64,000 nt of DNA from Rhodospirillales bacterium (GTDB lineage: Bacteria; Pseudomonadota; Alphaproteobacteria; Rhodospirillales; JASLQF01). The stretch spans positions 62,001 through 126,000 of the forward strand of contig JASLQF010000027.1 of NCBI GenBank assembly GCA_030744625.1. Direction: 5' to 3'. The notes below the pieces were generated by a model, which did not search any database, was not told the origin of the DNA, and worked only from the letters and a program-made list of their open reading frames with translations. Of the stretch, positions 14,462 to 24,455 are shown in pieces. The stretch's first letter is position 1. Every line of letters begins with the position of its first letter. The position numbers and the translations under genes are program-made.

Positions 14462-15250
14462 ATGGTCCTGGCGATGTCCGATCACCCCCAGGAGGACGTG
14501 GCGGCGGAACCGCGGGAGGACACCGTCCAATTCGGATTCCGCCGCGTCGCCGAGCACGAAAAGGCGCCGCTGGTGCGCGCCGTTTTCGACAGCGTCGCGC
14601 CGCGCTACGACCTCATGAACGATCTCATGAGCCTCGGCGTCCACCGGCTGTGGAAGGCGGCGCTCCTCGATTGGCTGGCGCCGGGACCAGCCATGCGGCT
14701 TCTCGACGTCGGCGGCGGCACCGGCGATATCGCCCGCCGCTTCGCGGAGCGGGGCGGCGGCGAAGCCGTCGTCTGCGACATCAACACCGAAATGGCGGCG
14801 GCGGGCCGCGACCGCGCCCTCGATAGCGGCATCATCGCAGGAATCTCCTGGGTCTGCGGCGACGCCGAGGCCCTGCCGATCGCCGACGCCAGCGTCGACG
14901 CCTACACCACCGGCTTCTGCCTGCGCAACGTCACTCATCTTGAGCGGGCGCTCGGCGAAGCACGGCGTGTCCTGAGGCCGGGCGGACGCTTTCTGTGCCT
15001 GGAGTTCAGCCACCTGACGCTCGGCGTTCTCGAGCCCCTTTACGACGCCTACTCCTTTCGCGTGCTGCCGGCGCTCGGCGAGATCGTCGCCGGCGACCGC
15101 GAGGCCTACCGCTACCTGGCGGAAAGCATCCGTCGTTTTCCCGATCAGGACGCCTTCGCCGCCCTCGTCGCCGAGGCCGGGCTGGCGCAAGTCAAGTACC
15201 GCAACCTTTCGGGCGGCATCGCGGCGATCCATTCGGCGTGGCGGATTTAG
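14462..15250 (+). CDS. ubiE: Demethylmenaquinone/ubiquinone methyltransferase UbiE
   Basis: [71 protein letters not shown]. Confidence 0.96.
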   Translation: MVLAMSDHPQEDVAAEPREDTVQFGFRRVAEHEKAPLVRAVFDSVAPRYDLMNDLMSLGVHRLWKAALLDWLAPGPAMRLLDVGGGTGDIARRFAERGGGEAVVCDINTEMAAAGRDRALDSGIIAGISWVCGDAEALPIADASVDAYTTGFCLRNVTHLERALGEARRVLRPGGRFLCLEFSHLTLGVLEPLYDAYSFRVLPALGEIVAGDREAYRYLAESIRRFPDQDAFAALVAEAGLAQVKYRNLSGGIAAIHSAWRI

Positions 15251-16782
15251 TGTTCCGCTCCCTTCGCAACGCCGTGCGGCTTCTCGCCATCGCCCGCACC
15301 CTGGCGCGCCACGACGCCTTGTTCGTTCTCGAGCGCATCGAGGTGGCACCGATGGTGGTGCTGGCGGCGCGCGCCCTTTCGGGACGCCGCGCCGAGGGCC
15401 GGCCCGGCCAGCGGCTGGCCACCGCCCTCAGCGAAGCGGGACCGAGCTTCATCAAGTTGGGGCAGGGTTTATCGACCCGTTCCGATCTTCTCGGCGAGGA
15501 GGTGGCCGCCGACCTTTCGGAATTGCAGGACCGCCTGCCGCCGTTCAGCGGCGACCTGGCCCGCGCCACCATCGAGGACGAGTTCGACGTGCCGCTCGGC
15601 GACATGTTCCGGCAATTCGACGACGTGCCCGTTCCCGCCGCCTCCATCGCCCAGGTCCATTTCGCGGTTACCGACGACGGCCGCGACGTGGCGGTCAAGG
15701 TGCTGCGCCCGGGCATCGAGGAAGCCTTCGCCCGCGACCTCGACCTGTTCCTGTGGGCGGCCGGGCTGATCGAGGCGGCGCGCCCGGAATGGCGCCGCCT
15801 GAAACCCATCGAGATGGTGGGGACCCTGGCCGATTCGGTGGAAATGGAGATGGACCTGCGCTTCGAGGCCGCCGCCGCCGCCGAACTCGGCGAAAATTTC
15901 GAGGACGACCCGGAGTTTCACGTGCCCGAGGTGGATTGGCCGCGCACCGGGCGGCGCGTCCTGACCACGGCACGGGTCAACGGTATCCGCATCGACGACC
16001 GGGAGGCCATTACCGCCGCCGGACACGACCCCGAGGCGGTACTGGAAAAAGCGGCGACCTCTTTCTTCATACAGGTTTTCCGAGACGGCTTCTTCCACGC
16101 CGACCTCCACGCCGGCAACCTTTTCGTGCAGGAAGACGGATCGATCGCCGCCGTCGATTTCGGCATCATGGGGCGCCTCGGCCCCCGCCAGCGCCGCCAT
16201 CTCGCGGAGCTGCTGGCGGCGTTCCTGGAGCGCGATTACCGGCGCGCCGCCGAGGTCCACTTCGAGGCGGGGTGGGTGCCGGCGCACAAGTCGGTGGACG
16301 CCTTCACCCAGGCCTGCCGCTCCATCGCCGAGCCCATCCTGGACAAGCCCCAGAACGAAATTTCCATGGCCCGGCTGCTGGCCCAACTCTTCCAGGTCAC
16401 GGAGACCTTCGACATGGAGGCCCAGCCGGAACTCCTGCTCTTGCAGAAAACCATGCTGGTGGCCGAGGGCACCGGGCGCAAGCTGGCGCCGGAAGCCAAC
16501 ATGTGGTTCCTGGCCCGGGCGCGCATCGAGGCGTGGGTGGCCGACAACCTGGGAGCGGAGGCGCGGATCCGCGAATCGGTGGCCGAGGTGGCCAGCACCC
16601 TCGAACGCCTGCCGCGCCTGCTCGACGAAGTGGAGAAGGGCGCCTCCATGTTCTCCGGTGGCCGCCTCGAACTCCACCCCAAGACCATCCGCGCCCTGCG
16701 CGCGCCCGACCGCCGGATTTACGTGCGCACCCTGTGGATCGTCATCCTACTCGTCGGCATTGGACTCCTGCTGGTCAGATGA
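15238..16782 (+). CDS. ubiB: Ubiquinone biosynthesis kinase-like protein UbiB (ABC1 family)
   Basis: [75 protein letters not shown]. Start placed at GTG 15238 overlapping ubiE. Confidence 0.95.
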   Translation: MADLVFRSLRNAVRLLAIARTLARHDALFVLERIEVAPMVVLAARALSGRRAEGRPGQRLATALSEAGPSFIKLGQGLSTRSDLLGEEVAADLSELQDRLPPFSGDLARATIEDEFDVPLGDMFRQFDDVPVPAASIAQVHFAVTDDGRDVAVKVLRPGIEEAFARDLDLFLWAAGLIEAARPEWRRLKPIEMVGTLADSVEMEMDLRFEAAAAAELGENFEDDPEFHVPEVDWPRTGRRVLTTARVNGIRIDDREAITAAGHDPEAVLEKAATSFFIQVFRDGFFHADLHAGNLFVQEDGSIAAVDFGIMGRLGPRQRRHLAELLAAFLERDYRRAAEVHFEAGWVPAHKSVDAFTQACRSIAEPILDKPQNEISMARLLAQLFQVTETFDMEAQPELLLLQKTMLVAEGTGRKLAPEANMWFLARARIEAWVADNLGAEARIRESVAEVASTLERLPRLLDEVEKGASMFSGGRLELHPKTIRALRAPDRRIYVRTLWIVILLVGIGLLLVR

Positions 16783-16841
16783 AGTCGAGGCGCATTTAAA
16801 CATCAAAATGCGATACACTACGCACCAACAGACTATATTTC

Positions 16842-16856
16842 ACATCATGTTGATGT
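16842..16856. promoter_or_regulatory. Inverted repeat ACATCA-TGT-TGATGT upstream of HTH-coaBC
   Basis: Perfect 6-3-6 inverted repeat in the AT-rich 100-bp gap between ubiB and coaBC. Confidence 0.35.
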
Positions 16857-16882
16857 TCGATTATTGAAATTCATACCATAAT

Positions 16883-18322
16883 GTGATTACCTTGGTGGCC
16901 ATGGCGACGGTCAAGGACACCATTCATCGCGTGCGGGCCTACGTCGCGGCCGGCCACGCCTCCAAATCGGGGCTCGCCGTCAGCGCCGGCCTCACGGCCA
17001 ATGCGTTGCGCGGCCTGGAGAGCGCCGAATGGAACCCGACCGCCGAGACCTTGAGCAAGTTGGAGGCGGCGATCTCCGGAAGTACGGTGGTGGACGTGCC
17101 GCAAGACACGGCGCTCGCCGGCAAGCGTATCCTTTTGATCGTCGCCGGCGGCATCGCCGCCTACAAATGCCTGGAACTCATCCGCCGCCTGCGCGAACGC
17201 GGGGCGGCGGTGCGCTGCGTGCTGACCGAGGCGGGAGCGCGTTTCGTCACCCCCCTGTCGCTGGCCGCCATCAGCGGCGACAAGGTCTACCAGGACCTGT
17301 TCTCGCTCACCGACGAGAGCGAGATCGGCCACATCCGCCTGGCGCGCGATGCCGACCTGGTGCTGGTGGCGCCGGCCACCGCCGACATCCTGGCGCGCAT
17401 GGCGGCCGGCATCGCCAACGACCTGGCGACCACCGCGTTGCTGGCCACCGACCAGCCGGTGATGGTGGCGCCCGCCATGAACCCGCGCATGTGGGAACAC
17501 GCCGCGACCCAGTCCAACATCGCCGCCCTCGAGGGGCGCGGCGTCAGCCGCGTCGGGCCGGCAGCGGGCGAGATGGCCGAGGCCGACGCCTGGGGTGTCG
17601 GGCGCATGGCCGAACCCGCCGACATCCTCGCCGCCCTCGAAGCGTTCTTCGGCGCCGGGGGGCGACTCCGGGGACGGCGGGCGCTGGTGACCAGCGGGCC
17701 TACGATTGAGGCCATAGATCCGGTGCGCTACATCGCCAACCGCTCGTCGGGCAAGCAGGGCCACGCCATCGCCGCCGCCCTGGCGCGCCTGGGCGCCGAC
17801 ACGACCCTGGTTTCCGGGCCCACCGAGCAGCCCGATCCGCCCGGCGTCGCCGTGGTGAACATCGAATCCGCGCGTGACATGCTGGCAGCCTGCGAGGCTG
17901 CCGGGCCCTCCGATATCGTGGTGTGCGCCGCCGCCGTTGTCGACTGGAGGGTCGCCGAGGCGGCCCCGCGAAAGCTCAAGAAGAAGGACAGGAAACAATC
18001 CCAAACCCTGGAACTGGTGGAGAATCCAGACATCCTGGCAACCCTGAGCAGAGCCGGACCCGGGCGCCCGCGCCTGGTTGTCGGTTTCGCCGCCGAAACC
18101 GAATCGGTCATCGACAACGCCATCGCCAAGCGCGCCGCCAAGGGTTGCGACTGGATCGTCGCCAACGACGTGTCAGCCGGGACCGGCACTTTCGGAGGCG
18201 ACTCCAACACGGTGCATCTGGTGTCCGCCGAGGAGGTCGAGGACTGGCCTACTCTTGCCAAGGAGGAGGTCGCCGAAAGGCTGGCGCTGTGCATCGCGGA
18301 CGCCCTGGAGGGCGCCCCGTGA
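16883..18322 (+). CDS. coaBC: CoaBC (phosphopantothenoylcysteine decarboxylase / phosphopantothenate-cysteine ligase) with N-terminal XRE-like HTH extension
   Basis: CoaB/C motifs [62 protein letters not shown]. About 70 extra N-terminal residues ([58 protein letters not shown]) resemble a Cro/C1 HTH. ATG alternative at 16901. Confidence 0.93.
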   Translation: MITLVAMATVKDTIHRVRAYVAAGHASKSGLAVSAGLTANALRGLESAEWNPTAETLSKLEAAISGSTVVDVPQDTALAGKRILLIVAGGIAAYKCLELIRRLRERGAAVRCVLTEAGARFVTPLSLAAISGDKVYQDLFSLTDESEIGHIRLARDADLVLVAPATADILARMAAGIANDLATTALLATDQPVMVAPAMNPRMWEHAATQSNIAALEGRGVSRVGPAAGEMAEADAWGVGRMAEPADILAALEAFFGAGGRLRGRRALVTSGPTIEAIDPVRYIANRSSGKQGHAIAAALARLGADTTLVSGPTEQPDPPGVAVVNIESARDMLAACEAAGPSDIVVCAAAVVDWRVAEAAPRKLKKKDRKQSQTLELVENPDILATLSRAGPGRPRLVVGFAAETESVIDNAIAKRAAKGCDWIVANDVSAGTGTFGGDSNTVHLVSAEEVEDWPTLAKEEVAERLALCIADALEGAP

Positions 18323-18783
18323 GCCGCGTCGAGGTGCCGGTCCGCCGCCTGGCCCACGGCGCCGGCCTGCCCCTGCCGGCCTACGCCACCGAGGGCAGCG
18401 CCGGCCTCGACCTGATGGCGGCGATCACGGCCCCCATCGACCTGCCGCCCTTGGGCCGGGCCGTTGTGCCGACCGGCATCGCCATCGCCCTGCCCTCCGG
18501 CTACGAGGCCCAGGTGCGCCCCCGTTCGGGCCTCGCCGCCAAGCACGGGATCACCGTGCTCAACGCGCCGGGCACCATCGACGCCGATTACCGCGGCGAG
18601 ATCGGCGTCACGCTCGTCAACCTGGGCGATGCGCCCTTCCGCGTCGAGCCCGGCATGCGCGTCGCGCAGATGGTCGTCGCCCCGGTGAGCACCGTGGCCT
18701 GGAACGAGGTCGAAGAGCTCCCCGCCAGCCGGCGTGGCGGCGGCGGCTTCGGTTCCACGGGAAACGGCAACGCGCCGGGTTGA
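18319..18783 (+). CDS. dut: dUTP diphosphatase
   Basis: [57 protein letters not shown] start overlaps the coaBC stop (GTGA). Confidence 0.95.
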   Translation: MSRVEVPVRRLAHGAGLPLPAYATEGSAGLDLMAAITAPIDLPPLGRAVVPTGIAIALPSGYEAQVRPRSGLAAKHGITVLNAPGTIDADYRGEIGVTLVNLGDAPFRVEPGMRVAQMVVAPVSTVAWNEVEELPASRRGGGGFGSTGNGNAPG

Positions 18784-18848
18784 GCCGGGCCGGAACGGCG
18801 CTCCGGGCCGCCCTGTTCGGCACCCGGCGTCTCGACTACAATGGGCCC

Positions 18849-19643
18849 ATGGAATTCAACGACAGCCAAGTACAGCGCTATGCGCGGCACATCCTGCTCA
18901 AGGAAGTGGGCGGCGCCGGCCAGGCCAAGCTTCTGGACGCGCGGGTCCTGGTCATCGGGGCCGGCGGCCTGGGCTCGCCCGTGCTGCTCTACCTGGCCGC
19001 CGCCGGCGTCGGCACCATCGGCGTCGTCGACGACGACACCGTCGACCTCACCAACCTGCAGCGCCAGGTGGTCCACACCACCAGCGCCGTCGGCCGCCCC
19101 AAGGTGGAGAGCGCCAAGGAGACGCTGGCCGCCATCAATCCCGACGTGCGGCTCGTTCCCCACAAGGCGCGCATCGCCGCCGGCAACGCCCTCGATCTCA
19201 TTGCCGGCTACGACGTGGTGGCCGACGGCAGCGACAACTTCGCCACCCGCTTTCTGGTCAACGACGCCTGCTACTTCGCGGCCAAGCCCCTGGTCTCGGC
19301 GGCCATCCTCCGTTTCGACGGCCAGGTCTCCACCTTCAAGGCCTTCGAAGACGGCGACAATCCCTGTTACCGCTGCCTGTTCGGCGAAGCGCCGCCAGCC
19401 GGCCAGATCCCGTCGTGCGCGGAGGCCGGCGTGCTGGGGGCGCTGTGCGGCATGGTGGGGTCCCTGCAGGCGGGCGAGGTGATCAAGGAAATCCTCGGCA
19501 TCGGCACGAGCCTGTCGGGCTCGTTGCTCCTCTGCGACGCGCTTTCGGCGGAATTCCGCAAGATCGCGTTGAAACGGGATCCCGGGTGTCCGCTGTGCGG
19601 CGCGGAGCCGTCGATCAAGGACCTTTCCGTCCATGCCGACTGA
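18849..19643 (+). CDS. moeB: HesA/MoeB/ThiF family adenylyltransferase
   Basis: RYARHILLKEVGGAGQAKLLDARVLVIGAGGLGSPVLLYLAAAGVG, DGSDNFATRFLVNDAC, CYRCLF..CPLCG; no rhodanese domain. Confidence 0.9.
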   Translation: MEFNDSQVQRYARHILLKEVGGAGQAKLLDARVLVIGAGGLGSPVLLYLAAAGVGTIGVVDDDTVDLTNLQRQVVHTTSAVGRPKVESAKETLAAINPDVRLVPHKARIAAGNALDLIAGYDVVADGSDNFATRFLVNDACYFAAKPLVSAAILRFDGQVSTFKAFEDGDNPCYRCLFGEAPPAGQIPSCAEAGVLGALCGMVGSLQAGEVIKEILGIGTSLSGSLLLCDALSAEFRKIALKRDPGCPLCGAEPSIKDLSVHAD

Positions 19644-20088
19644 CAGCACCACGCGCCCCGGCAAGCTTTCCCTCGTCGTCTATTCGGGCGATTTCGACAA
19701 GGTCCATTATGCCCTCGCCATGGCCGCCGCCGCCGCCGCCATCGGCATGCCGGCGACCCTCTTCTTCACCATGGGGGCGTGCCGGGCGCTGCTGCCGCCC
19801 GGCCCCACGGGCGAGCCCGCCTGGCAGGACATGCCGGTGAGCGAGGGCGAGGGCGAGGGCGAGGGCGGGGCGCGCGACGGCGCCTACAGGGAGCGCGGCG
19901 TCGCCGGTTTCGAGGAGCTGCTGGAATCGTGCGCCGAACTCGGGGTGCGCTTCATCGTCTGCGAGATGGGGCTCAGGGCAATGGACATGGAGCGCCAAGG
20001 CCTGCGCGGCGACGTCCCCATCGAGGCGGCGGGCATCGTCACTTTCCTCAACGACGCCTCGGCGGACGGTTCCGTGGTGTTCGTCTGA
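19633..20088 (+). CDS. DsrE/DsrF-family protein
   Basis: KLSLVVYSGDFDKVHYALAMAAAAAAIGMPATLFFT, FIVCEMGLRAM, IVTFLNDASADGSVVFV; overlaps moeB by 11 bp. Confidence 0.75.
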   Translation: MPTDSTTRPGKLSLVVYSGDFDKVHYALAMAAAAAAIGMPATLFFTMGACRALLPPGPTGEPAWQDMPVSEGEGEGEGGARDGAYRERGVAGFEELLESCAELGVRFIVCEMGLRAMDMERQGLRGDVPIEAAGIVTFLNDASADGSVVFV

Positions 20089-20109
20089 AACCGGGCCTAA
20101 ACGTAAATC

Positions 20110-21096
20110 TCAAAATGCCTCGAACAGCACCCGGTCCGGCGGCTGGTGGCCGTCGACGAAGGTCTTGATGTTGACCACCACCCTCTCGCCCATGGCGACG
20201 CGTCCCTCGAAGGTGGCCGAGCTCATGTGGGGCAGCAGCACCACGTTGTCGAGTTCGAGGAGCTTGGGGGTGACCGCCGGCTCGTGCTCGTACACGTCGA
20301 GACCGGCCCCGGCGATGTCGCCGCTGGCCAGCAGACGGGTCAGCGCCGCCTCGTCGATGACCTCGCCGCGCGAGGTGTTGACGATATAGGCGTGCGGTTG
20401 AATGAGCTTGAGCCGCCGGGCGGAAAGCAGGTGATAGGTGGCCGGCGTGTGCGGGCAGTTGACCGAGACGATGTCGATGCGGGCCAGCATCTGATCCAGG
20501 CTTTCCCAGTAGGTGGCCTCGAGTTCGGCCTCGATTTCCGAATGCACCCGATTGCGGTTGTGGTAGTGGATGGAAAGCCCGAAGCCGCGGGCGCGGCGCG
20601 CCAAGGCCTGGCCGATACGCCCCATGCCGACGATGCCGAGGCGCTTGCCATACACCCGATGGCCGAGCATCCAGGTCGGCGACCATCCCGTCCACGTACC
20701 CGTGCGTATGACCCTCTCGCCCTCGGCCAGGCGCCGTGGCACCGCCAGGATGATCGCCATGGTCATGTCGGCGGTGTCCTCGGTCAGCACGTCCGGCGTG
20801 TTGGTGACGACGATTCCCTTCTTGTGGGCGGCGTCGAGGTCGATGTGGTCGATCCCGGTGCCGTAGTTGGCGATGAGGCGGAGCTTCTTTCCCGCCGCCG
20901 CCAGCACTTCGGCGTCGAGGCGATCGGTCACCGTGGGCACCAGGATTTGCGTCTCCTTTACGGCGGCCGTCAATCCATCCTTGCCGAGAGGCTTGTCGTC
21001 CAGATTGAGCTTGGCGTCGAAGAGCTCCATCATCCGCGTCTCGATGACGTCGGGAAGTTTTCGAGTGACGTGCACGAGTGCTTTCTTCTTGGCCAT
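20110..21096 (-). CDS. D-isomer specific 2-hydroxyacid dehydrogenase (glyoxylate/hydroxypyruvate reductase-like)
   Basis: NYGTGIDHIDLDAAHKKGIVVTNTP, LGIVGMGRIGQALARRARGFG, VNTSRGEVIDEAAL, GAGLDVYEHEP. Start trimmed to MAKKKALVHVTRKLP. Confidence 0.92.
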   Translation of the reverse strand: MAKKKALVHVTRKLPDVIETRMMELFDAKLNLDDKPLGKDGLTAAVKETQILVPTVTDRLDAEVLAAAGKKLRLIANYGTGIDHIDLDAAHKKGIVVTNTPDVLTEDTADMTMAIILAVPRRLAEGERVIRTGTWTGWSPTWMLGHRVYGKRLGIVGMGRIGQALARRARGFGLSIHYHNRNRVHSEIEAELEATYWESLDQMLARIDIVSVNCPHTPATYHLLSARRLKLIQPHAYIVNTSRGEVIDEAALTRLLASGDIAGAGLDVYEHEPAVTPKLLELDNVVLLPHMSSATFEGRVAMGERVVVNIKTFVDGHQPPDRVLFEAF

Positions 21097-21268
21097 GTCA
21101 ATCCCCCGGGAACGCGCCGTCGCCTGGTGGCCATACCAACATGGCGGAGGCTTGTCCAGCGCCGCGTGGGTCGGCGTGCCGTCTTGACCGGGACCGGCGA
21201 CGATCCGGTATAATCGGGTCGCCCCTTTTTCCCGCGCGCGCGCGACCCCGGTGCCCTGGATCAGACAT

Positions 21269-21775
21269 ATGGCATTACGACCCGTTGTCCTGTTGTTCCT
21301 CGGCGCCGTCCTGGCGCTGACAGCGGCGAGAGCGGACGCCGTCGCCGCCGAAACCACGGGCCTGCCCCTGCCACGCTTCGTCAGCCTGCGCGCCGACGAG
21401 GTCAACCTGCGCACCGGCCCCGGGGTCCAGCACCCGATCGACTGGGTCTATCGCCGCCGTCACCTGCCGGTCGAGATCATCGCCGAATACAACACGTGGC
21501 GGAAGATCCGGGATTGGCAGGGCACCGAGGGCTGGGTCCACCAGAGCATGCTGAGCAACAAGCGCACCGTCGTCGTCACCGGCAAGCTGCGCACCCTGCG
21601 GCACAAGTCGGATACCACGGGCCGGCCCGTCGCCCAGGCCGAAGCCGGTGTCATCGCGCGCCTCCTGGAGTGCCCGGACGCCAGCACCTGGTGCCGGGTG
21701 GAGGTCGACGGGTTCGAGGGCTGGTTCCGGCGCGTCGAATTCTGGGGCGCCTATGGCGACGAGGTGGTGAGGTGA
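21269..21775 (+). CDS. Secreted SH3-domain protein
   Basis: Signal-peptide-like N-terminus, then SLRADEVNLRTGPGVQHPIDWVYRRRHLPVEIIAEYNTWRKIRDWQGTEGWVHQSML (bacterial SH3). Confidence 0.85.
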   Translation: MALRPVVLLFLGAVLALTAARADAVAAETTGLPLPRFVSLRADEVNLRTGPGVQHPIDWVYRRRHLPVEIIAEYNTWRKIRDWQGTEGWVHQSMLSNKRTVVVTGKLRTLRHKSDTTGRPVAQAEAGVIARLLECPDASTWCRVEVDGFEGWFRRVEFWGAYGDEVVR

Positions 21776-21776
21776 G

Positions 21777-21836
21777 GAGCGGTTAGCTATCAGCGGTCAG
21801 CCTAGAACGGGCTTGCTGGCTGATAGCTGACCGCTC
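21777..21836. repeat. Large inverted repeat between convergent genes
   Basis: GAGCGGTTAGCTATCAGC (21777-21794) / GCTGATAGCTGACCGCTC (21819-21836): 17/18 complementary arms, 24-nt loop, filling the gap between two convergent stops. Confidence 0.85.
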
Positions 21837-21840
21837 CCTC

Positions 21841-22428
21841 TCAGTCGAAATCCCCGGCCAGCGCCTGGCGCACGGCTTCCGGCAATACGGTCATGTGGGC
21901 GTAATTGGGGTGACCGATGGCGAGCACGACGCGGGTGCCGGAAACGGCTAATTTCCGCGCCTGATCGTCGGCGAAGGGAAAGTGGAGGAAGTGCACCGAA
22001 GATGCCTTGCCGGCAGCGCTGGTGCGCTCGACGTCGGCCTCGGCGATGGCGCGGATGGTCTCGCCGTCGAACTCCAGGCTCACCGTTTCCTCGACGCCGC
22101 CGAGTGCGGCCAGCAGATGGGCGCGACGCGCCGGGTCGTCGACCTCGACCATGAGCGTGGCGACCAGCTCGCGGCCCCCGGGGATGAGCGGATTGTAAGC
22201 CGCCAGCTCGCCCGGAATCTGGTCGTCCCCGCCCTTTTCGATGTAGAGCATCTCGTGGATCTGGTGCCACATGGTCTCGTAGCACTCGAAGTAGAAGGTG
22301 GCGTCGGGGCCGACGGCGACGCGGCGGTTGCGCTTGAGCTCGGTGATGGCGTGCCGGCGCTCCTTGCGCACCTTCGCATAGTCCTCCAGAGGCATGATGT
22401 CGGCGGCGGTGATTTCGTGTTTTCCCAT
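21841..22428 (-). CDS. DUF3501 family protein
   Basis: MGKHEITAADIMPLEDYAKVRKERRHAITELKRNRRVAVGPDATFYFECYETMWHQIHEMLYIEKGG...; adjacent to an Fe-S oxidoreductase and rubrerythrin. Confidence 0.8.
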   Translation of the reverse strand: MGKHEITAADIMPLEDYAKVRKERRHAITELKRNRRVAVGPDATFYFECYETMWHQIHEMLYIEKGGDDQIPGELAAYNPLIPGGRELVATLMVEVDDPARRAHLLAALGGVEETVSLEFDGETIRAIAEADVERTSAAGKASSVHFLHFPFADDQARKLAVSGTRVVLAIGHPNYAHMTVLPEAVRQALAGDFD

Positions 22429-22460
22429 CGTCCTTGGCTCCGTGTTCGTTACACGTTTCG

Positions 22461-23798
22461 TCACAGGCCGTACGCTCTGGCCATCAGCTCGACGGGGTGG
22501 ACGGCGTGGTGCAGGCGCCCGGTGTCCTCGCCGAGACGCTCCAGTCCCTGCACCATGTGCTGGCGCGCCAGCGGGCATTCGGAGACCAGGTAGGCGTTGC
22601 CGGCTTCGGCCGCCGACTTGGCCACCGGGCGCCCCACCTTGAGGGCGACCTCGAAATTGTCCTTCATCACCCCCCACGACCCGCCGTGGCCCGAGCAGCG
22701 CTCGATCACCGTGAGCTTGGTGTCGGGCAGGAGACGCAGCATCTCGGCCGCCTTCCGCCCCATGTTCTGGGCCCGGGCGTGGCAGGCGATGTGGACCGTC
22801 ACGCCGCCGTCGAGGGCCGACATGCCGTCGGCCAGGCCTTCGTTCCTGGCGATGTCGACCACGTATTCGGCGATGTCGCGGGTCGCCCCGCCGAGGCGCC
22901 CGACGTCCGCGTTGTCGGGCACGATGAGCGGCCATTCGAACTTCAGCATGAGGCTGCAAGAAGGGACCAGGGAAACCACGTCGTAGCCCTTGTCGATCCA
23001 TCCCACCAACTCGGCGGCGACCCTGGCGGCGGCGGCGGCGGCGGCGGCGAGATCGCCATTCTCGAACTGCGGCATGGCGCAGCACGCCGGGTGGACCACC
23101 TCGGTCTCAACGCCGTTGTGGGCGAGCACGGCGCGCCCCGCCAAACCGATGTCCGGGCTGTTGTAGTTGGCGAAACAAGTGGCGTAGATCACCGCCTTGC
23201 GCCCGAAGGCGGGGGCCTCGCGGTTGACGGCGGGCGCCCCGGCGGCGGCGCGCGCCACCAGGGTGCGGGAGTGGTAGCACGGTAGCTCGGCGTCCCGGTG
23301 CACTCCGGCCACCCCTTCCAGCACCGGCCGGGTGAGGGCGTTGGAGCGCTTCGATGCCCAGTTCACCGGCCCCGGCACGGCGCACCCGAGGCGGCCGTTG
23401 CGGTCGGTCTTGGTGAGCTGGCGCACGGCGACCCCGATCTTTCCCTGGCGCGCCTCGAGAGCCCGGTAGCGCACCATGAGATGGGGGAAGTCCAGGTCGA
23501 ACTCGTGAGGCGGCACGTAGGGACACTTGGTCATGAAGCACATGTCACACAGGGTGCAGGCGTCGGCGACGGCCTTGAAGGCGGCGCTCGGCACCGAGTC
23601 GAGCTCGCCGGTCTCGGATCCGTCGATGACGTCGAACAGGCGCGGGAAGCTGTCGCACAGGTTGAAGCAACGCCGGCAGCCGTGGCAGATGTCGAACACG
23701 CGGCGCAGCTCGGCATCGAGGTCTTCGGCGTCGTAGTAGGCGGCGTCACGCCAAGGAATGGGGCGGCGCTCGGGGGCCTCCAGGCTACCTTCGCCCAT
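22461..23798 (-). CDS. Fe-S oxidoreductase, HdrD/GlpC-like (two 4Fe-4S plus cysteine-rich domains)
   Basis: [62 protein letters not shown]. Confidence 0.85.
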   Translation of the reverse strand: MGEGSLEAPERRPIPWRDAAYYDAEDLDAELRRVFDICHGCRRCFNLCDSFPRLFDVIDGSETGELDSVPSAAFKAVADACTLCDMCFMTKCPYVPPHEFDLDFPHLMVRYRALEARQGKIGVAVRQLTKTDRNGRLGCAVPGPVNWASKRSNALTRPVLEGVAGVHRDAELPCYHSRTLVARAAAGAPAVNREAPAFGRKAVIYATCFANYNSPDIGLAGRAVLAHNGVETEVVHPACCAMPQFENGDLAAAAAAAARVAAELVGWIDKGYDVVSLVPSCSLMLKFEWPLIVPDNADVGRLGGATRDIAEYVVDIARNEGLADGMSALDGGVTVHIACHARAQNMGRKAAEMLRLLPDTKLTVIERCSGHGGSWGVMKDNFEVALKVGRPVAKSAAEAGNAYLVSECPLARQHMVQGLERLGEDTGRLHHAVHPVELMARAYGL

Positions 23799-23902
23799 GG
23801 CTTTTCTCCTGGCGTGTCCGGCGCCGGCGGCCCGTCAACCGGACATCAAAGTGCGATCGTTTCGATTCAAGAAGATAAGACCCCAGGGTGGCAAACGGCT
23901 AC

Positions 23903-23926
23903 GGGGGGTCCGGTGCCGGACCCCCC
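23903..23926 (-). other. Strong hairpin between rubrerythrin and Fe-S oxidoreductase genes
   Basis: GGGGGGTCCGG-TG-CCGGACCCCCC, perfect 11-bp arms; no U-tract after it on the minus strand. Confidence 0.8.
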
Positions 23927-23952
23927 GCGGGTTCTTTCGACGGCGGGCCTCG

Positions 23953-24372
23953 TCAGTCGAGGGTGTCGAGGGCCTTCTGGAAACGGCCGGCGTGCGACTT
24001 CTCGGCCTTGGCCAGGGTCTCGAACCAATCGGCGATCTCGTCGAAACCCTCCTCGCGGGCCGACTTGGCCATGCCCGGGTACATGTCGGTGTACTCGTGA
24101 GTCTCGCCGGCGATGGCCGCCTTGAGGTTGTCGGCGGTGCCGCCAATGGGCTCGCCGGTGGCCGGATCGCCGACCTCTTCCAGGTACTCCAAGTGGCCGT
24201 GAGCGTGGCCGGTTTCGCCCTCGGCGGTCGAGCGGAAGACGGTGGAAACGTCGTTGTAGCCCTCGACGTCCGCCTTCTGCGCGAAATACAGGTAGCGGCG
24301 GTTGGCCTGTGATTCGCCGGCGAACGCATCCTTCAGGTTTTGTTCGGTCTTGGTTCCCTTCAACGCGGGCAT
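23953..24372 (-). CDS. Rubrerythrin (ferritin-like diiron domain only, no rubredoxin domain)
   Basis: [61 protein letters not shown]...[21 protein letters not shown]; no CxxC pairs. Start trimmed to MPALKG. Confidence 0.93.
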   Translation of the reverse strand: MPALKGTKTEQNLKDAFAGESQANRRYLYFAQKADVEGYNDVSTVFRSTAEGETGHAHGHLEYLEEVGDPATGEPIGGTADNLKAAIAGETHEYTDMYPGMAKSAREEGFDEIADWFETLAKAEKSHAGRFQKALDTLD

Positions 24373-24455
24373 CGCTATCTCTCCCTTTGCAGAATTTCTC
24401 ACGCTCGGCAAACTGGTACCGACCGCGACCTCTCGTGCCACTTGGGCGGTTGATC

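Noticed and set aside
23023-23050. (GGC)n trinucleotide repeat in the Fe-S oxidoreductase gene
   Set aside because: Encodes a poly-Ala helix ([16 protein letters not shown]), common in high-GC genomes; not evidence of a special element by itself.
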